A DNA stretch of 64,000 nucleotides from Betaproteobacteria bacterium (GCA_016703785.1 JADJBM010000004.1:124001-188000), one strand, 5' to 3'. Shown: positions 47,468 to 57,037, counted from the first letter of the stretch. Program-made: numbers and translations. Notes: generated by a model not told the origin, from the letters alone.

Positions 47468-48849
47468 GACGCCTCCTTCAGTCGATGTTCCGCCAACTCG
47501 CGCACGGCCAGGGAGTACACCTCGGCACGATGGACGTAGTCGCGGAACATGTCGAAGCTGGCGCAGGCCGGCGAGAGCAGGACGGCGTCGCCGGCGCGGG
47601 CGGCCACGGCCGCCTGGCGCACGGCCTGATCCATTTCCTGGGCATGGATGATCGGGACACCGCAGTCGGCGACGGCGGCCTCGATGTACATCGCATCGCG
47701 GCCGATCAGCACGAGCGCACGGGCATGGTTGGCGAGCGCCGGCCCGAGCGGTGAAAAATCCTGGCCCTTGCCGTCACCGCCCGCGATCAGCACCACCTTG
47801 CGGCCCAGTCCTTCCAGGGCGGCCACCGTGGCGCCGACATTGGTGCCCTTCGAGTCGTCGTACCAGGCGACGCCGTTGATCTCGGCGATGCGCTCGACGC
47901 GGTGCGGCAGGCCCTGGAATTCCCGCAGCGCCGGCACGAGCGGCGCCATGGGCAGGCCGATGGCGCGGCACAGCGCCAGTGCGGCCAGTGCATTGGCGGC
48001 GTTGTGCAGGCCGCTCACCGCCAGCTCGTCGCTGCGCATCAGACGCTCACTGCCCAGCATCAGCCAGCCATCGGCCAAGCCGAAATCCTCGGCACCGACC
48101 GGCGCGTCCCGTCCGAAAGTCAGCCTGCGCCGGTCTGCGAGCGCCATGTCCATGACGCGCACGTCCTGGCGGTTGAGCACCTGCGCGCCGCTGCCGGCAA
48201 AGATGCGCGCCTTGGCCGCGGCATAGTCGTCCAGACCGGCATAGCGGTCTAGGTGGTCGTCCGTGACATTGAGCACCGCCGCCGCATCGGCCTCCAGGCT
48301 CACCGTCGTCTCCAGCTGAAAGCTCGACAGCTCGAGCACCCACACCTCCGGCAGCTTGCCGGCGTCCATGCAGGCCATCAGGGCGGACAACGCGGCCGGC
48401 CCGATGTTGCCCGCCACCGCCGTCATCTTGCCGGCGGCGCGGCACAGCGCGCCCGCCATCGCCGTCGTCGTGGTCTTGCCGTTGGTGCCGGTGATGGCGA
48501 TCACCCGGCAGCGGTCGCGCAGGCCGCGTTCGCGCAGGGCGCCGGCGAACAGCTCGATCTCGCCGACGACGGGGATGCCGCGCCGGGCGGCCGCCGCCAC
48601 CACCGGTTCGTTGAGCGAGAGGCCCGGCGAGAGTCCGAGCAACTCGACGCCGTCGAGCAGTTCCTCATTGAACGAGCCGATCAGCAGCGTCGCGCCCGGG
48701 GCGCTGCGCTTCATCTCGGCGGCATGCGGCGGCTCGTTGCGCGAATCAGCCACGCGCACGCGGGCACCCTGGCGCGTCAGCCATTGCGCCATGGCCAGGC
48801 CCGATTCGCCGAGCCCCAGCACCAGAACGGTTTTGCCTTGCAAGCTCAT
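47464..48849 (-). CDS. murD: UDP-N-acetylmuramoylalanine--D-glutamate ligase
   Basis: 461 residues. N-terminal Rossmann domain TVLVLGLGESGLAMAQWLTR, P-loop IAITGTNGKTTTTAMAGALC near residue 120, LELSSFQLETT, NVTDDHLDRY, and C-terminal YDDSKGTNVGATVAALEG. The ATG at 48849 overlaps the mraY stop; a longer frame upstream is the antiphase shadow of mraY. Confidence 0.97.
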   Translation of the reverse strand: MSLQGKTVLVLGLGESGLAMAQWLTRQGARVRVADSRNEPPHAAEMKRSAPGATLLIGSFNEELLDGVELLGLSPGLSLNEPVVAAAARRGIPVVGEIELFAGALRERGLRDRCRVIAITGTNGKTTTTAMAGALCRAAGKMTAVAGNIGPAALSALMACMDAGKLPEVWVLELSSFQLETTVSLEADAAAVLNVTDDHLDRYAGLDDYAAAKARIFAGSGAQVLNRQDVRVMDMALADRRRLTFGRDAPVGAEDFGLADGWLMLGSERLMRSDELAVSGLHNAANALAALALCRAIGLPMAPLVPALREFQGLPHRVERIAEINGVAWYDDSKGTNVGATVAALEGLGRKVVLIAGGDGKGQDFSPLGPALANHARALVLIGRDAMYIEAAVADCGVPIIHAQEMDQAVRQAAVAARAGDAVLLSPACASFDMFRDYVHRAEVYSLAVRELAEHRLKEAS

Positions 48850-49934
48850 CTCAGCTTCAGCGTCGACAATCCGAACAGCACCAGCATGATGGTGATGATC
48901 CAAAAACGTACGACCACCTGTGTTTCCTTCCAGCCCTTCAACTCGTAGTGGTGGTGCAGCGGCGCCATCAGGAAGATGCGCTTGCCGCCGGAGAACTTGA
49001 AATAGGCCACCTGGATCATCACCGACAGGGTCTCGACGACGAACACGCCGCCCATGATGAAGAGCACGATTTCCTGGCGCACCACCACCGCCACCGTGCC
49101 CAGCGCGGCGCCCAGCGCCAGCGCGCCGACATCGCCCATGAACACTTCCGCCGGGTAGGCGTTGAACCAGAGGAAGCCGAGCCCCGCGCCGCACAAGGCG
49201 CCGAGGAATACCGCCAACTCGCCGGCGCCGGGGATGTAGGGCATGCCGAGATACTTCGAGAAGCCGGCATGGCCGGCGACGTAGGCGAAGATGGCCAGCG
49301 CGCCGGCCACCATCACCGTCGGCATGATGGCCAGGCCATCGAGGCCGTCGGTGAGATTCACCGCATTGCTGGTGCCGACGATGACGAAATACGACAGGAC
49401 GACGAAGCCGACGAGGCCCAGCGGATAGGCCACGGTCTTGAAGAAGGGCACGATCAGCTCGGTGTGCGCCGGCAGCGTCGCCGTCATGGCAAGGAAGGCG
49501 GCTGCCCCGGCGCCGACCAGGGACTGCCAGAAGAACTTCGCGCGCGCCGACAGGCCCTTGGGATTGCGATGCACCACCTTGCGCCAGTCGTCCACCCAGC
49601 CCACCGCGCCGAAGCCGAGCGTCACCAGCAGCACGATCCAGACGTAGCGGTTGGACAGGTCGCCCCACAGCAGCGTGGTGACGCCGATGGCGATGAGGAT
49701 CAGCGCGCCACCCATGGTCGGCGTGCCGGTCTTGGCCAGATGCGACTGCGGGCCGTCGTCGCGCACGGCCTGGCCGATCTTCTTCTCCGCCAGCCAGCGG
49801 ATTACGGCCGGGCCGAAGAGAAAGGAGATCACCAGCGCCGTCATCGCCGCCAGCACGGTGCGCAGCGTGATGTAGCCGAAGACGTTGAAGACGCGGAAGT
49901 CCTTCGACAGCCATTGCGCCAGTTCAAGCAGCAT
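48846..49934 (-). CDS. mraY: Phospho-N-acetylmuramoyl-pentapeptide transferase
   Basis: 362 residues, ten transmembrane helices. Makes lipid I on undecaprenyl phosphate. Signatures: QAVRDDGPQSHLAKTGTPTM, GFGAVGWVDDWRKV, NAVNLTDGLDGLAIMPTVM, FNAYPAEVFMGDVGALALGA, APLHHHYELKGWKE. The start at 49934 has GGAAGG upstream, supplied by a repeat shared with ftsA. Confidence 0.98.
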   Translation of the reverse strand: MLLELAQWLSKDFRVFNVFGYITLRTVLAAMTALVISFLFGPAVIRWLAEKKIGQAVRDDGPQSHLAKTGTPTMGGALILIAIGVTTLLWGDLSNRYVWIVLLVTLGFGAVGWVDDWRKVVHRNPKGLSARAKFFWQSLVGAGAAAFLAMTATLPAHTELIVPFFKTVAYPLGLVGFVVLSYFVIVGTSNAVNLTDGLDGLAIMPTVMVAGALAIFAYVAGHAGFSKYLGMPYIPGAGELAVFLGALCGAGLGFLWFNAYPAEVFMGDVGALALGAALGTVAVVVRQEIVLFIMGGVFVVETLSVMIQVAYFKFSGGKRIFLMAPLHHHYELKGWKETQVVVRFWIITIMLVLFGLSTLKLR

Positions 49935-49936
49935 GA

Positions 49937-49983
49937 TTGGCCTTCCCTCCGCTCCCCCGCCCCAAGGAAGGGGGCGACGCCTG
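49937..49983 (-). repeat. Palindromic repeat upstream of mraY (copy 2)
   Basis: Homologous to 41037-41083: CCTTCCCTCCGCTCCCCC..GGAAGGGGGCGACG..TGTTCG. It lies in the 174-bp murF-mraY spacer, one of the two long gaps in an otherwise overlapping cluster, and its edge gives the mraY ribosome site. Confidence 0.8.
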
Positions 49984-50108
49984 TTCGATGGTGAAACCGG
50001 AGGGCACGGCGGACGGGGCCAATGGAGTCTCCAAGCAGCCCCTCTGGGTCGCAGCATCAATGCTGGCTCGTCCGCCCATTCCCGTCGCCATGCCCTCCGC
50101 ATTCGCCA

Positions 50109-51506
50109 TCAATGCCCTCCGTTTCCTGTCGCGCCGTTTGCCGCGACGGCATCCGCCACGCGCTCCATGCGCATGAAGCGCGAGCCCTTCACCAGCACCA
50201 CGGTGTCGCCGTCGAGTTGCGGCATCAGCGCTTTCAGCAAGGCCTCGGCACTGACGAAATGCTGGCCGCCGGCGCCGAAGTTGCGCGATGCCAGCTCGCT
50301 GTGCTCGCCCAGGGCGAAGAGCTGGTCCAGCCCCTGGCTCTTGGCGTAGCCGCCGATCTCGTCGTGGAACTGCCCGGTCTGGCCGCCGATCTCGCCCATG
50401 TCGCCCAGCACCAGGATCTTGCGGCCCGGCGTCGCCGCCAACACATCGATGGCGGCGCGCACCGAGTCCGGGTTGGCGTTGTAGCTGTCGTCGATCAGGA
50501 TCGCGCCCGCTGTGGCAGGTCGCACCTGCAGGCGGCCCTTGACGCCGCCGAAGGAAGTCAGCCCCTGCAACACGGCGTCCAGTGAGGCCCCCGCCGCCAG
50601 CGCCGCCGTCGCGGCAGCCAGCGCATTGCGCGCGTTGTGCACACCGGGCAGACGCAGCGCCACCTCGATCTCGCCCTGGGGGGCGGTCATGGCGAGCGTG
50701 CTGCCGAGCGCCTTCAGGGCGACCCGCCCCTGCACGTCGGCGGCCTGATCGAGACCGAAACTCGTCATGCGGCGTCCGGCATTGGCGTCGCGCCATAGGC
50801 CGCTGAAAGGGTCGTCGGCGTTGATCACGGCGATGCCGCCCTCGCGCAGACCGTCGAAGATCTCGCCCTTGGCACGCGCCACTTCGGCCACGCTCCCCAA
50901 CCCCTCCAGATGCGCGCGCTGGGCATTGTTCACCAGCGCCACGGTCGGTTGTGCCAGGCGCGTCAGGTAGGCGATCTCGCCCGGGTGGTTCATTCCCATC
51001 TCGATCACCGCGGCGCGGTGGCTGGCATGCAGGCGCAGCAGCATCAGCGGCAAGCCGATCTCGTTGTTCAGGTTGCCCGTCGTCGCCAGCACGGCCAGTT
51101 CCGGGTCGAGCCCATCGATTGCGGCCTGGGCGCGCAGTATGGAAGCGATCATCTCCTTCACCGTCGTCTTGCCGTTGCTGCCGGTGACGCCGATGAGCGG
51201 AATGTCGAAGCGGTTGCGCCACCACGCGGCAAGGTAGCCGAGCGCCAGGCGCGTGTCGGCGACGACGAGCGCCGGCAATCCGATCGTCCTGCCCTCGGCC
51301 CATGCCTGGGCGACCATGATTGCCGCCGCGCCGCGCGCCGTGGCGGCAGCGACGTAGTCGTGGCCGTCGAAGCGGTCCCCCTTCAGGGCGATGAACAGCT
51401 CGCCGCTGGCGAGCGAGCGCGTGTCGGTCGAGATGCCCTCGATGCGCGGGTTGCCGTGCAGCGCCGAGCCGCCCGTCGCCAACGCCGCTTCCATCAGGCT
51501 CATCAT
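50109..51506 (-). CDS. murF: UDP-N-acetylmuramoyl-tripeptide--D-alanyl-D-alanine ligase
   Basis: 465 residues. N-terminal GISTDTRSLASGELFIALKG, P-loop LIGVTGSNGKTTVKEMIASI near residue 108, EMGMNHPGEIAYLTRLA, VNNAQRAHLEGL, LIDDSYNANPDSVRAAID. ATG at 51506 (followed by a second ATG) overlaps the murE stop. Confidence 0.97.
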   Translation of the reverse strand: MMSLMEAALATGGSALHGNPRIEGISTDTRSLASGELFIALKGDRFDGHDYVAAATARGAAAIMVAQAWAEGRTIGLPALVVADTRLALGYLAAWWRNRFDIPLIGVTGSNGKTTVKEMIASILRAQAAIDGLDPELAVLATTGNLNNEIGLPLMLLRLHASHRAAVIEMGMNHPGEIAYLTRLAQPTVALVNNAQRAHLEGLGSVAEVARAKGEIFDGLREGGIAVINADDPFSGLWRDANAGRRMTSFGLDQAADVQGRVALKALGSTLAMTAPQGEIEVALRLPGVHNARNALAAATAALAAGASLDAVLQGLTSFGGVKGRLQVRPATAGAILIDDSYNANPDSVRAAIDVLAATPGRKILVLGDMGEIGGQTGQFHDEIGGYAKSQGLDQLFALGEHSELASRNFGAGGQHFVSAEALLKALMPQLDGDTVVLVKGSRFMRMERVADAVAANGATGNGGH

Positions 51507-53059
51507 GACTGAAGGGAATCCCCGTGGGATGCCGAGGGTCCGCCGCGGCTGGCGAGCGCGGCGGCGGCGCAATCGACATCGGAGAACGGCAGGCGCCGGC
51601 CGGCGATTTCCTGGTAGGGTTCGTGCCCCTTGCCGGCGATCAGCACGACATCGCGCGCATCGGCTTCGGCAAGTGCCGTCCTGATCGCCTCGAAGCGGTC
51701 GGCGATCACGCGAACATTCGGCGCATCGATCGCGCCGCGGGCGATATCGGCAAGGATGGCCAGCGGATCCTCGTCGCGCGGATTGTCGCTGGTGAGGATC
51801 ACGCTATCTGCCAGGCGCGCGGCGACCTCGCCCATCAGCGGACGCTTGCCCGGGTCGCGGTTGCCGCCGCAGCCGAAGACGCACACCAGGCGCTTGCCGC
51901 GCACCACGGCGGTATCGCGCAAGGCGATAAGCGCCTGCTCCAGCGCATCGGGCGTATGCGCGTAGTCGATCACCGCCAGCGGCTGCCCGTCCCCGCCGAG
52001 GGCCTGCATGCGGCCGGGCGGGAAAGTCAGCCTCTGCAGCACGGCGGCCGCCTGATCGAGCGGCACCGCCGAGGCCAGCAACACGCCCAGCACAGCAAGC
52101 AGATTGGAAACGTTGAAGCGGCCCACCACCGGCGCCAGGATGTCGGCGCGCCCCTGCGGTGACACGACCATGAAGCGCAGGCCGCGCGGCGTCGCCGCAA
52201 TGCCTTCGGCCGACAACAGGACGTCGGCACCATGCGCGGCCTCGCCCTGCAAGGTGTAGCCGATCACGCGCACGCTGCTGCCGGCCAGATCGCGCGCGAT
52301 CTGGCGTCCGAGCGCATCGTCGAGGTTGAGCACGGCCGTCTTCAGCCCGGGCATGGCGAACAGCTGCGCCTTCGCCGCGCCGTAGGCCTGCATGCTGCCG
52401 TGGTACTCGAGGTGGTCGCGCGTCAGGTTGGTGAACACCGCCACGCCGAAGCGCAGGCCGTTGGCGCGCCCCTGGTGCAGGCCGATCGAGGAGACTTCCA
52501 TTGCCGCCGCTTGCGCGCCCTGCGCGAGATGCTGCGCGAAAAGGCGGTGCAGGGTGAGCGCGTCCGGCGTGGTGTTAAGACTGTCTTCCAGCTGGCCCAC
52601 GACGTGGCCACTGTCCCCGAGTGCAAGAAGGCCGCAACCGAGCGTGCCGATCACGGCGCAGGGCTTGTCGAGCATGGCGAACGCCTGCGCGATCCACTGG
52701 CTCACCGAGGTCTTGCCGTTGGTGCCGGTAACGCCCACCGCGTTGAGGTGCTCCGAGGGGCGGCCATACACCAGGTGGGCAATCCAGCCGGAGAGTGCCT
52801 GCAGGTCGTCCACCGCCACGTTCGGCACAGCGATTGCTTCTGCGCCAGCAGAATTGTGGCGCTCCCACAGAACGCCTGCAGCGCCGCGCGCCACGGCATC
52901 GGCGATGAAGCGGCGGCCGTCGGCGCGCTCGCCCGGAAAGGCGACGAACACATCACCGGGCGCCACCACGCGCGAATCCGCGCACAGACTGGTCGCCATC
53001 ACGCCTTGCCTCTGCAGTTCATCGAGCACGCGTTGCGCATCCTCCAGCTCACGCTTCAC
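51503..53059 (-). CDS. murE: UDP-N-acetylmuramoyl-tripeptide synthetase (meso-DAP adding)
   Basis: 518 residues. SLCADSRVVAPGDVFVAFPG at the N-terminus, P-loop VGVTGTNGKTSVSQWIAQAF near residue 117, AMEVSSIGLHQGR, FTNLTRDHLEYHGSM, IDYAHTPDALEQAL and TSDNPRDEDP; the DNPR box marks the meso-diaminopimelate-specific enzyme. GTG start overlapping the ftsI stop (GTGA). Confidence 0.97.
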   Translation of the reverse strand: MKRELEDAQRVLDELQRQGVMATSLCADSRVVAPGDVFVAFPGERADGRRFIADAVARGAAGVLWERHNSAGAEAIAVPNVAVDDLQALSGWIAHLVYGRPSEHLNAVGVTGTNGKTSVSQWIAQAFAMLDKPCAVIGTLGCGLLALGDSGHVVGQLEDSLNTTPDALTLHRLFAQHLAQGAQAAAMEVSSIGLHQGRANGLRFGVAVFTNLTRDHLEYHGSMQAYGAAKAQLFAMPGLKTAVLNLDDALGRQIARDLAGSSVRVIGYTLQGEAAHGADVLLSAEGIAATPRGLRFMVVSPQGRADILAPVVGRFNVSNLLAVLGVLLASAVPLDQAAAVLQRLTFPPGRMQALGGDGQPLAVIDYAHTPDALEQALIALRDTAVVRGKRLVCVFGCGGNRDPGKRPLMGEVAARLADSVILTSDNPRDEDPLAILADIARGAIDAPNVRVIADRFEAIRTALAEADARDVVLIAGKGHEPYQEIAGRRLPFSDVDCAAAALASRGGPSASHGDSLQS

Positions 53060-54785
53060 AGTTTCTCCGGCACCAGCGGCGCAGGCTCCCGCGCCACCTG
53101 CACGGGGGCCAGGGGTATATCCGGGGCCACCCCCAGCGTGCGCAGGCTGCCGGCCATCACCCGCGCAAAGACCGGCGCCGCCACTTCGCCACCGTAATAC
53201 TTGCCGGCGGAAGGTTCGTCGATCATCACCGCCACCACCAGTTTCGGATCGGACACCGGCGCAAAGCCGACGAAGGCCGCGACGTAGCGATCGGCGTAGA
53301 CGCCGCCTTCCAGCTTGTGTGCCGTACCGGTCTTGCCGGCGACGCGATAGCCCGGGATCCGCGCCTGAGGTGCCGTGCCGCCGGGCTGCACGGCCATCTC
53401 GAGCATGGCGCGTACCTCTCGCGCCGTCTGTGCGGAAAAAATGGATTTGCCCGCGAGCGGCGGAGATTCCAGCCGGGTCAGAGACAACGGGATCAGGTCG
53501 CCGTCGCGGGCAAATACCAGGTAAGCGTGGGCCAGCTGCATCAGCGTCACCGAGATGCCGTGGCCGTAGGCCATGGTGGCCTGCTCGATCGGCCGCCAGG
53601 TTTTGAAGGGGCGCAGGCGCCCGCCGACCTCACCCGGGAAACCAAGGCGGAGCGGCTGGCCGAAGCCGAGCGCATCGAACATCTGCCACATCTCCTCGGG
53701 CGCGAAGGCGGCGGCGATCTTCGCCGTGCCGACGTTGCTCGACTTCTGCACCACCTGCGCGACCGTCAGCAAACCGTGCATGTGGGCATCGTGGATGGTT
53801 GCGTTGCCGATGGTGAGGCGGCCGGGCGCCGTCTGGATCTGCGTATCGAAGCGGAAGCGCCCTTTTTCAGCGCCAGTGCGGCGGTAAAAGCCTTCATCGT
53901 CGAGCCGGGCTCAAAAACATCAGTCAGTGCGCGGTTGCGCAGCTGTGCACCGGTCAGCTTGAGGCGGTTGTTCGGGTTGTAGGCGGGCAGGTTGGCCAGA
54001 GCCAGCACCTCGCCGTTCTTGGCGTCGAGCACGACGACGCCGCCGGCCTTGGCCTTGTGCTCGAGCAGCGCCTGCTTCAGATGCGAGAAGGCGAGATACT
54101 GGATCTTCGCGTCGAGCGCCAGGGTGATGTCCCTGCCTTCCTGCGGCGACTTGATGCTCTCGACGTCCTCGACGATGCGCCCGAGGCGGTCCTTGATGAC
54201 ACGGCGGCTGCCCGGCTTGCCGGCCAATTGCCCATCGAAGGCCAGTTCGATGCCTTCCTGGCCCTTGTCCTCGACGCCGGTGAAGCCGAGCATGTGCGCG
54301 GCCACCTCGCCGGCCGGGTAGTAGCGGCGATACTCGCGCTGCTGGTGAATGCCGGGCAGGTTGAGTGCCGCGATCTTCTCCGCCGTGTCCGGCGGGATCT
54401 GCCGCTTGATGAAGACGAAATCCTTCTCCGCGGCGAGCCGGCGGTTGAGCTCGCGCACGTCCATCTCCAGCAGCGCCGCCAGCTCGCGCGCCTGCGCCGG
54501 CGACAGCCGTGCGTCTTCCGGAATCGCCCAAACTGATTTCACCGGCGTGGACACCGCCAGCACGTCGCCGCTGCGATCGACGATGCGCCCGCGCGTGGCC
54601 GACAACTCGATCACGCGCGAATAGCGCGATTCGCCCTTCTGCTGCAGGAAATCGTTGCGCACCACCTGCAAGTAGACTGAACGCGCCGCCAGGGTGCCGA
54701 AGGCGAGCAGGATCAGCGCGGCGACGAAGCGCGCGCGCCACGCCGGCAACAGTTGCGACAGCAGCGGGCTGTTCGCAAATTTCAC
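53056..54785 (-). CDS. ftsI: Septal transpeptidase FtsI/PBP3 (one frameshift)
   Basis: Class B penicillin-binding protein. GTG start at 54785 overlapping the ftsL stop; one N-terminal membrane helix (RFVAALILLAFGTLAARSVY), dimerisation domain, then transpeptidase motifs EPGSTMKAF (SxxK), KSSNVGT (SxN) and AGKTGTAHK (KTG). After AALALKKG the frame breaks at 53860-53867 (a run of five A then GGG in the coding strand). Reading one base back gives GRFRFDTQIQTAPGRLTIGN, the expected continuation, and the rest is intact to 53056. A missing A in the A-run or a programmed -1 shift would both restore it; without either, a truncated protein stops at 53766 before the SxN and KTG motifs. Confidence 0.92.
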
Positions 54786-55048
54786 TTCGCTGCCTCCACC
54801 GCGATCACCTGCCCTGGCGCTGGGGGCTTCATGTGCAGGCGCTCGCGGGCAACCTTCTCGATGCGCGCATGCGCTGCCCAGGTGCTCTGCTCGAGCTGCA
54901 GCTGGCCCCACTCCACCTCGAGCTGGCGCATGCGTTCCTGTTCGCGCTCAATTTCCGTGAAGGACTTCCTCGCCTTGTGCTGCGAGGCCACCGCCCCCAG
55001 CGCGCTGGCCAGCACAATCGCGAGGAGGGCGAGGTTCAGCCTGAGCAC
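54782..55048 (-). CDS. ftsL: Cell division protein FtsL
   Basis: 88 residues: a single N-terminal transmembrane helix (LRLNLALLAIVLASALGAVA) and a periplasmic coiled-coil (FTEIEREQERMRQLEVEWGQ...). Forms the FtsQ-B-L complex. It starts 4 nt after rsmH and overlaps ftsI (GTGA). Confidence 0.93.
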   Translation of the reverse strand: MLRLNLALLAIVLASALGAVASQHKARKSFTEIEREQERMRQLEVEWGQLQLEQSTWAAHARIEKVARERLHMKPPAPGQVIAVEAAK

Positions 55049-55052
55049 GGGA

Positions 55053-55979
55053 TCAGATCCTTTCCGCCACGCGCAGGACGGCGCTGCGGGATCGGGGATT
55101 GGCTGCCACCTCCGCCGCAGAGGGCGAAATCGGTTTGCCGACCAGTTTCAAGCGCGCAGGCGGCAGATCGGCGGCGCGCACTGGCAACCGCGCGGGCAGC
55201 TGCGGCGGACGCGATGCATCGCGCAGGAAGCGCTTGACGATGCGGTCTTCCAGGGAGTGGAAGCTGATGACGGCGAGGCGGCCGCCGGCATTGAGTGCAT
55301 CCACGGCTTGCGGCAGCACTAGCGACAATTCCTCAAGCTCCTGATTGACGTGAATCCGTATAGCCTGAAAGCTGCGCGTCGCCGGATGCTGGCCTTGCTC
55401 GCGCGTGCGGACGGCCGATGCCACGATCTCGGCAAGTTGTCGTGTGGTTGCGATAGCCCCCCCTGCCCGAGCAGCAACAATCGCCTTTGCAACCGCATTA
55501 GCAAACCGTTCTTCGCCATAATTTTTTATCACCTCCGCCAGTTGCTGCTGACTCGCCTGCGCCAGCCATTCCGCCGCCGTTTGGCCGCGGCTCGTATCCA
55601 TGCGCATGTCGAGCGGTGCATCCAGCCGGAAACTGAAGCCGCGCTCCGCTTCGTCCAACTGGGGGGAGGACACGCCCAGGTCCAGCAGCACGCCATCCAC
55701 CCGTTCGACTGCCTCCGCCTCCAGCGCCGCACGCAAACCGCTGAAGGCGGCATGGATCAATTTCAGGCGCGGATCGGCGATTTCCCTGCCCGCCTCGACC
55801 GCTGCCGGATCCCGGTCCAGCGCGATCAGCCGCCCCTGCTCGTTCAACTGGCCGAGGACCTGCCGGCTATGACCGCCCCGGCCGAAGGTCGCATCCACGT
55901 AGGTCCCGCCCGGCTTGATCGCCAGGGCATCGACCGCCTCCTCCAGCAAAACCGTCCTGTGTTCCGTCACCCCACTCAC
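55053..55979 (-). CDS. rsmH: 16S rRNA (cytosine1402-N4)-methyltransferase
   Basis: 308 residues. SAM-binding DATFGRGGHSRQVLGQL near residue 35, VLLDLGVSSPQLDEAERGFS, MRMDTSRGQTAAEWL, RIHVNQELEEL and AVISFHSLEDRIVKRFL near the C-terminus. GTG start at 55979 overlaps the mraZ stop (GTGA); a second GTG three codons on (before TEHRTVLL) is an alternative. It modifies the same nucleotide as RsmI, whose gene begins at the far end of the window. Confidence 0.96.
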   Translation of the reverse strand: MSGVTEHRTVLLEEAVDALAIKPGGTYVDATFGRGGHSRQVLGQLNEQGRLIALDRDPAAVEAGREIADPRLKLIHAAFSGLRAALEAEAVERVDGVLLDLGVSSPQLDEAERGFSFRLDAPLDMRMDTSRGQTAAEWLAQASQQQLAEVIKNYGEERFANAVAKAIVAARAGGAIATTRQLAEIVASAVRTREQGQHPATRSFQAIRIHVNQELEELSLVLPQAVDALNAGGRLAVISFHSLEDRIVKRFLRDASRPPQLPARLPVRAADLPPARLKLVGKPISPSAAEVAANPRSRSAVLRVAERI

Positions 55980-56422
55980 AAGGTGAGCGTTTCCAGTCCC
56001 GGCGGCAGCAGCTTGTCGCCGAGAGCGAAAATTGCGTCCTGTTGCTGCTTCCAGCCCGCATCCGACCAGAGCTCGAAATGGTTGCCCTGGCCAACCAGCC
56101 AGACTGTCTTCTCCAGCCCGGCGTACTGGCGCAACTCCGGCGCGATCAACACGCGGCCGGCCGCATCCATCGATTCTTCGCGGGCGAAGCCGACGAGGAG
56201 TCTTTTCAGCAGGGCGGATTGCTGTTCGAGGCTGGGAGCCTGCAGCACCTTGTCGCGGATGGGCTCCCAGGCGGGCAGGGGATAGATCAGGAGACAGCGA
56301 TGGGGGTGCGCAGTAAGTACTAACGTTCCATCTGCGACGGCGGCAAGGCTCTCGCGATGCCGCGAAGGCACCGCAAGGCGCCCTTTCGCGTCGAGATTCA
56401 GCGCTGCCGCCCCCTGGAACAT
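55976..56422 (-). CDS. mraZ: Transcriptional regulator MraZ
   Basis: 148 residues with two AbrB-like halves, each with the DxxGR signature: MFQGAAALNLDAKGRLAVPS at the start and EESMDAAGRVLIAPELRQYA near residue 80. Binds the repeats upstream of its own gene and controls the dcw cluster. The start at 56422 has GGAGGGGG 7 nt before it; the open frame runs 14 codons further without support. Confidence 0.96.
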   Translation of the reverse strand: MFQGAAALNLDAKGRLAVPSRHRESLAAVADGTLVLTAHPHRCLLIYPLPAWEPIRDKVLQAPSLEQQSALLKRLLVGFAREESMDAAGRVLIAPELRQYAGLEKTVWLVGQGNHFELWSDAGWKQQQDAIFALGDKLLPPGLETLTL

Positions 56423-56456
56423 CCGACCCCCTCCTTGTGCTGGAAACGCAAAACTG

Positions 56457-56487
56457 TTTCCCACTTTTTTCCACTATTTCCCACTTT
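56457..56487 (-). promoter_or_regulatory. MraZ-binding box: three GTGG(G) repeats at 10-bp spacing
   Basis: On the minus strand AAAGTGGGAAATAGTGGAAA continues into AAAGTGGGAAAC: three GTGG repeats each 10 bp apart, as described for MraZ operators in other bacteria. The first repeat overlaps the -10 element, so binding should block transcription of mraZ and the cluster. Confidence 0.88.
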
Positions 56488-56511
56488 AGATGAACTTAAA
56501 TGCAGGGTCAA
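56483..56511 (-). promoter_or_regulatory. Sigma-70 promoter of the dcw cluster
   Basis: TTGACC (56511-56506), 17-bp spacer, TAAAGT (56488-56483) on the minus strand. Transcription would start near 56476, inside the MraZ repeats. Confidence 0.78.
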
Positions 56512-56668
56512 GCGGAGAATTGCGATTTTTTCCAGCCGCAACAAAGACTTAAGGGGTCGACTTAAGATGAAATCTTGAAAATAATATCCTTAGAAAACAA
56601 ATAGGATAGCCAATGAAGTGAAAGTCGAATGTGAAGAGTGGCGAGATTTCGCCGCAATCGAGGGAATT
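56512..56668. other. Spacer between the dcw promoter and rnpB
   Basis: A+T-richer than its surroundings. No gene or clear terminator for rnpB seen; only a weak 5-bp hairpin GGCGA/TCGCC at about 56640. Confidence 0.4.
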
Positions 56669-57031
56669 GGAAGTCCGCCGATAAGCCGGGTTCTGTAAGA
56701 CAGCCGAAGCTGCCCGGCAGCCATTCCTCTGGGCGGCGCGTTACCGCGCCGCTCTAGCAGCCTACCCGGAAGCGGCGCGAGCAGCGCCATCGCTTCCCTA
56801 TTTGGCCTTGCCCCGGATGGGGTTTAGCGTGCCAGCCGTGTTGCCACGGACTGCGGTGAGCTCTTACCTCACCTTTTCACCCTTGCCGGTCCTTGCGGAC
56901 TTAGGCGGTTTGTTTTCTGTGCCACTTTCCATCGCCTCACGACGCCCGGCCGTTAGCCGGCATCCTGCTCTATGGGGCCCGGACTTTCCTCCATGCACAC
57001 GAGGTACACAGCGGCTGCCTGGCGGACTTCC
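56669..57031 (-). ncRNA. rnpB: RNase P RNA, bacterial type A
   Basis: About 363 nt. P1 is closed by GGAAGTCCGCC (57031-57021) and its complement GGCGGACTTCC at the 3' end. The conserved core CATGGAGGAAAGTCCGGGC occurs early, AAGTCCGCAAGGACCGGCAA and GGGTGAAAAGGTGAGGTAAG in the middle, GCTAAACCCCATCCGG with CAAATAGGG (P8/J regions), and ACAGAACCCGGCTTATC near the 3' end. Ribozyme that matures tRNA 5' ends. Confidence 0.97.
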
Positions 57032-57037
57032 ATGGGC

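Noticed and set aside
48850..49914. Apparent N-terminal extension of MurD
   Set aside because: Out-of-phase reading of mraY with no family resemblance.
49924..50110. 61-codon minus-strand ORF between murF and mraY, starting in a TGATG overlap with murF
   Set aside because: Half of it is the palindromic repeat, the rest resembles no family, and it ends inside the mraY start. The similar spacer before ftsA also yields a spurious frame (SPPSVGRG-type).
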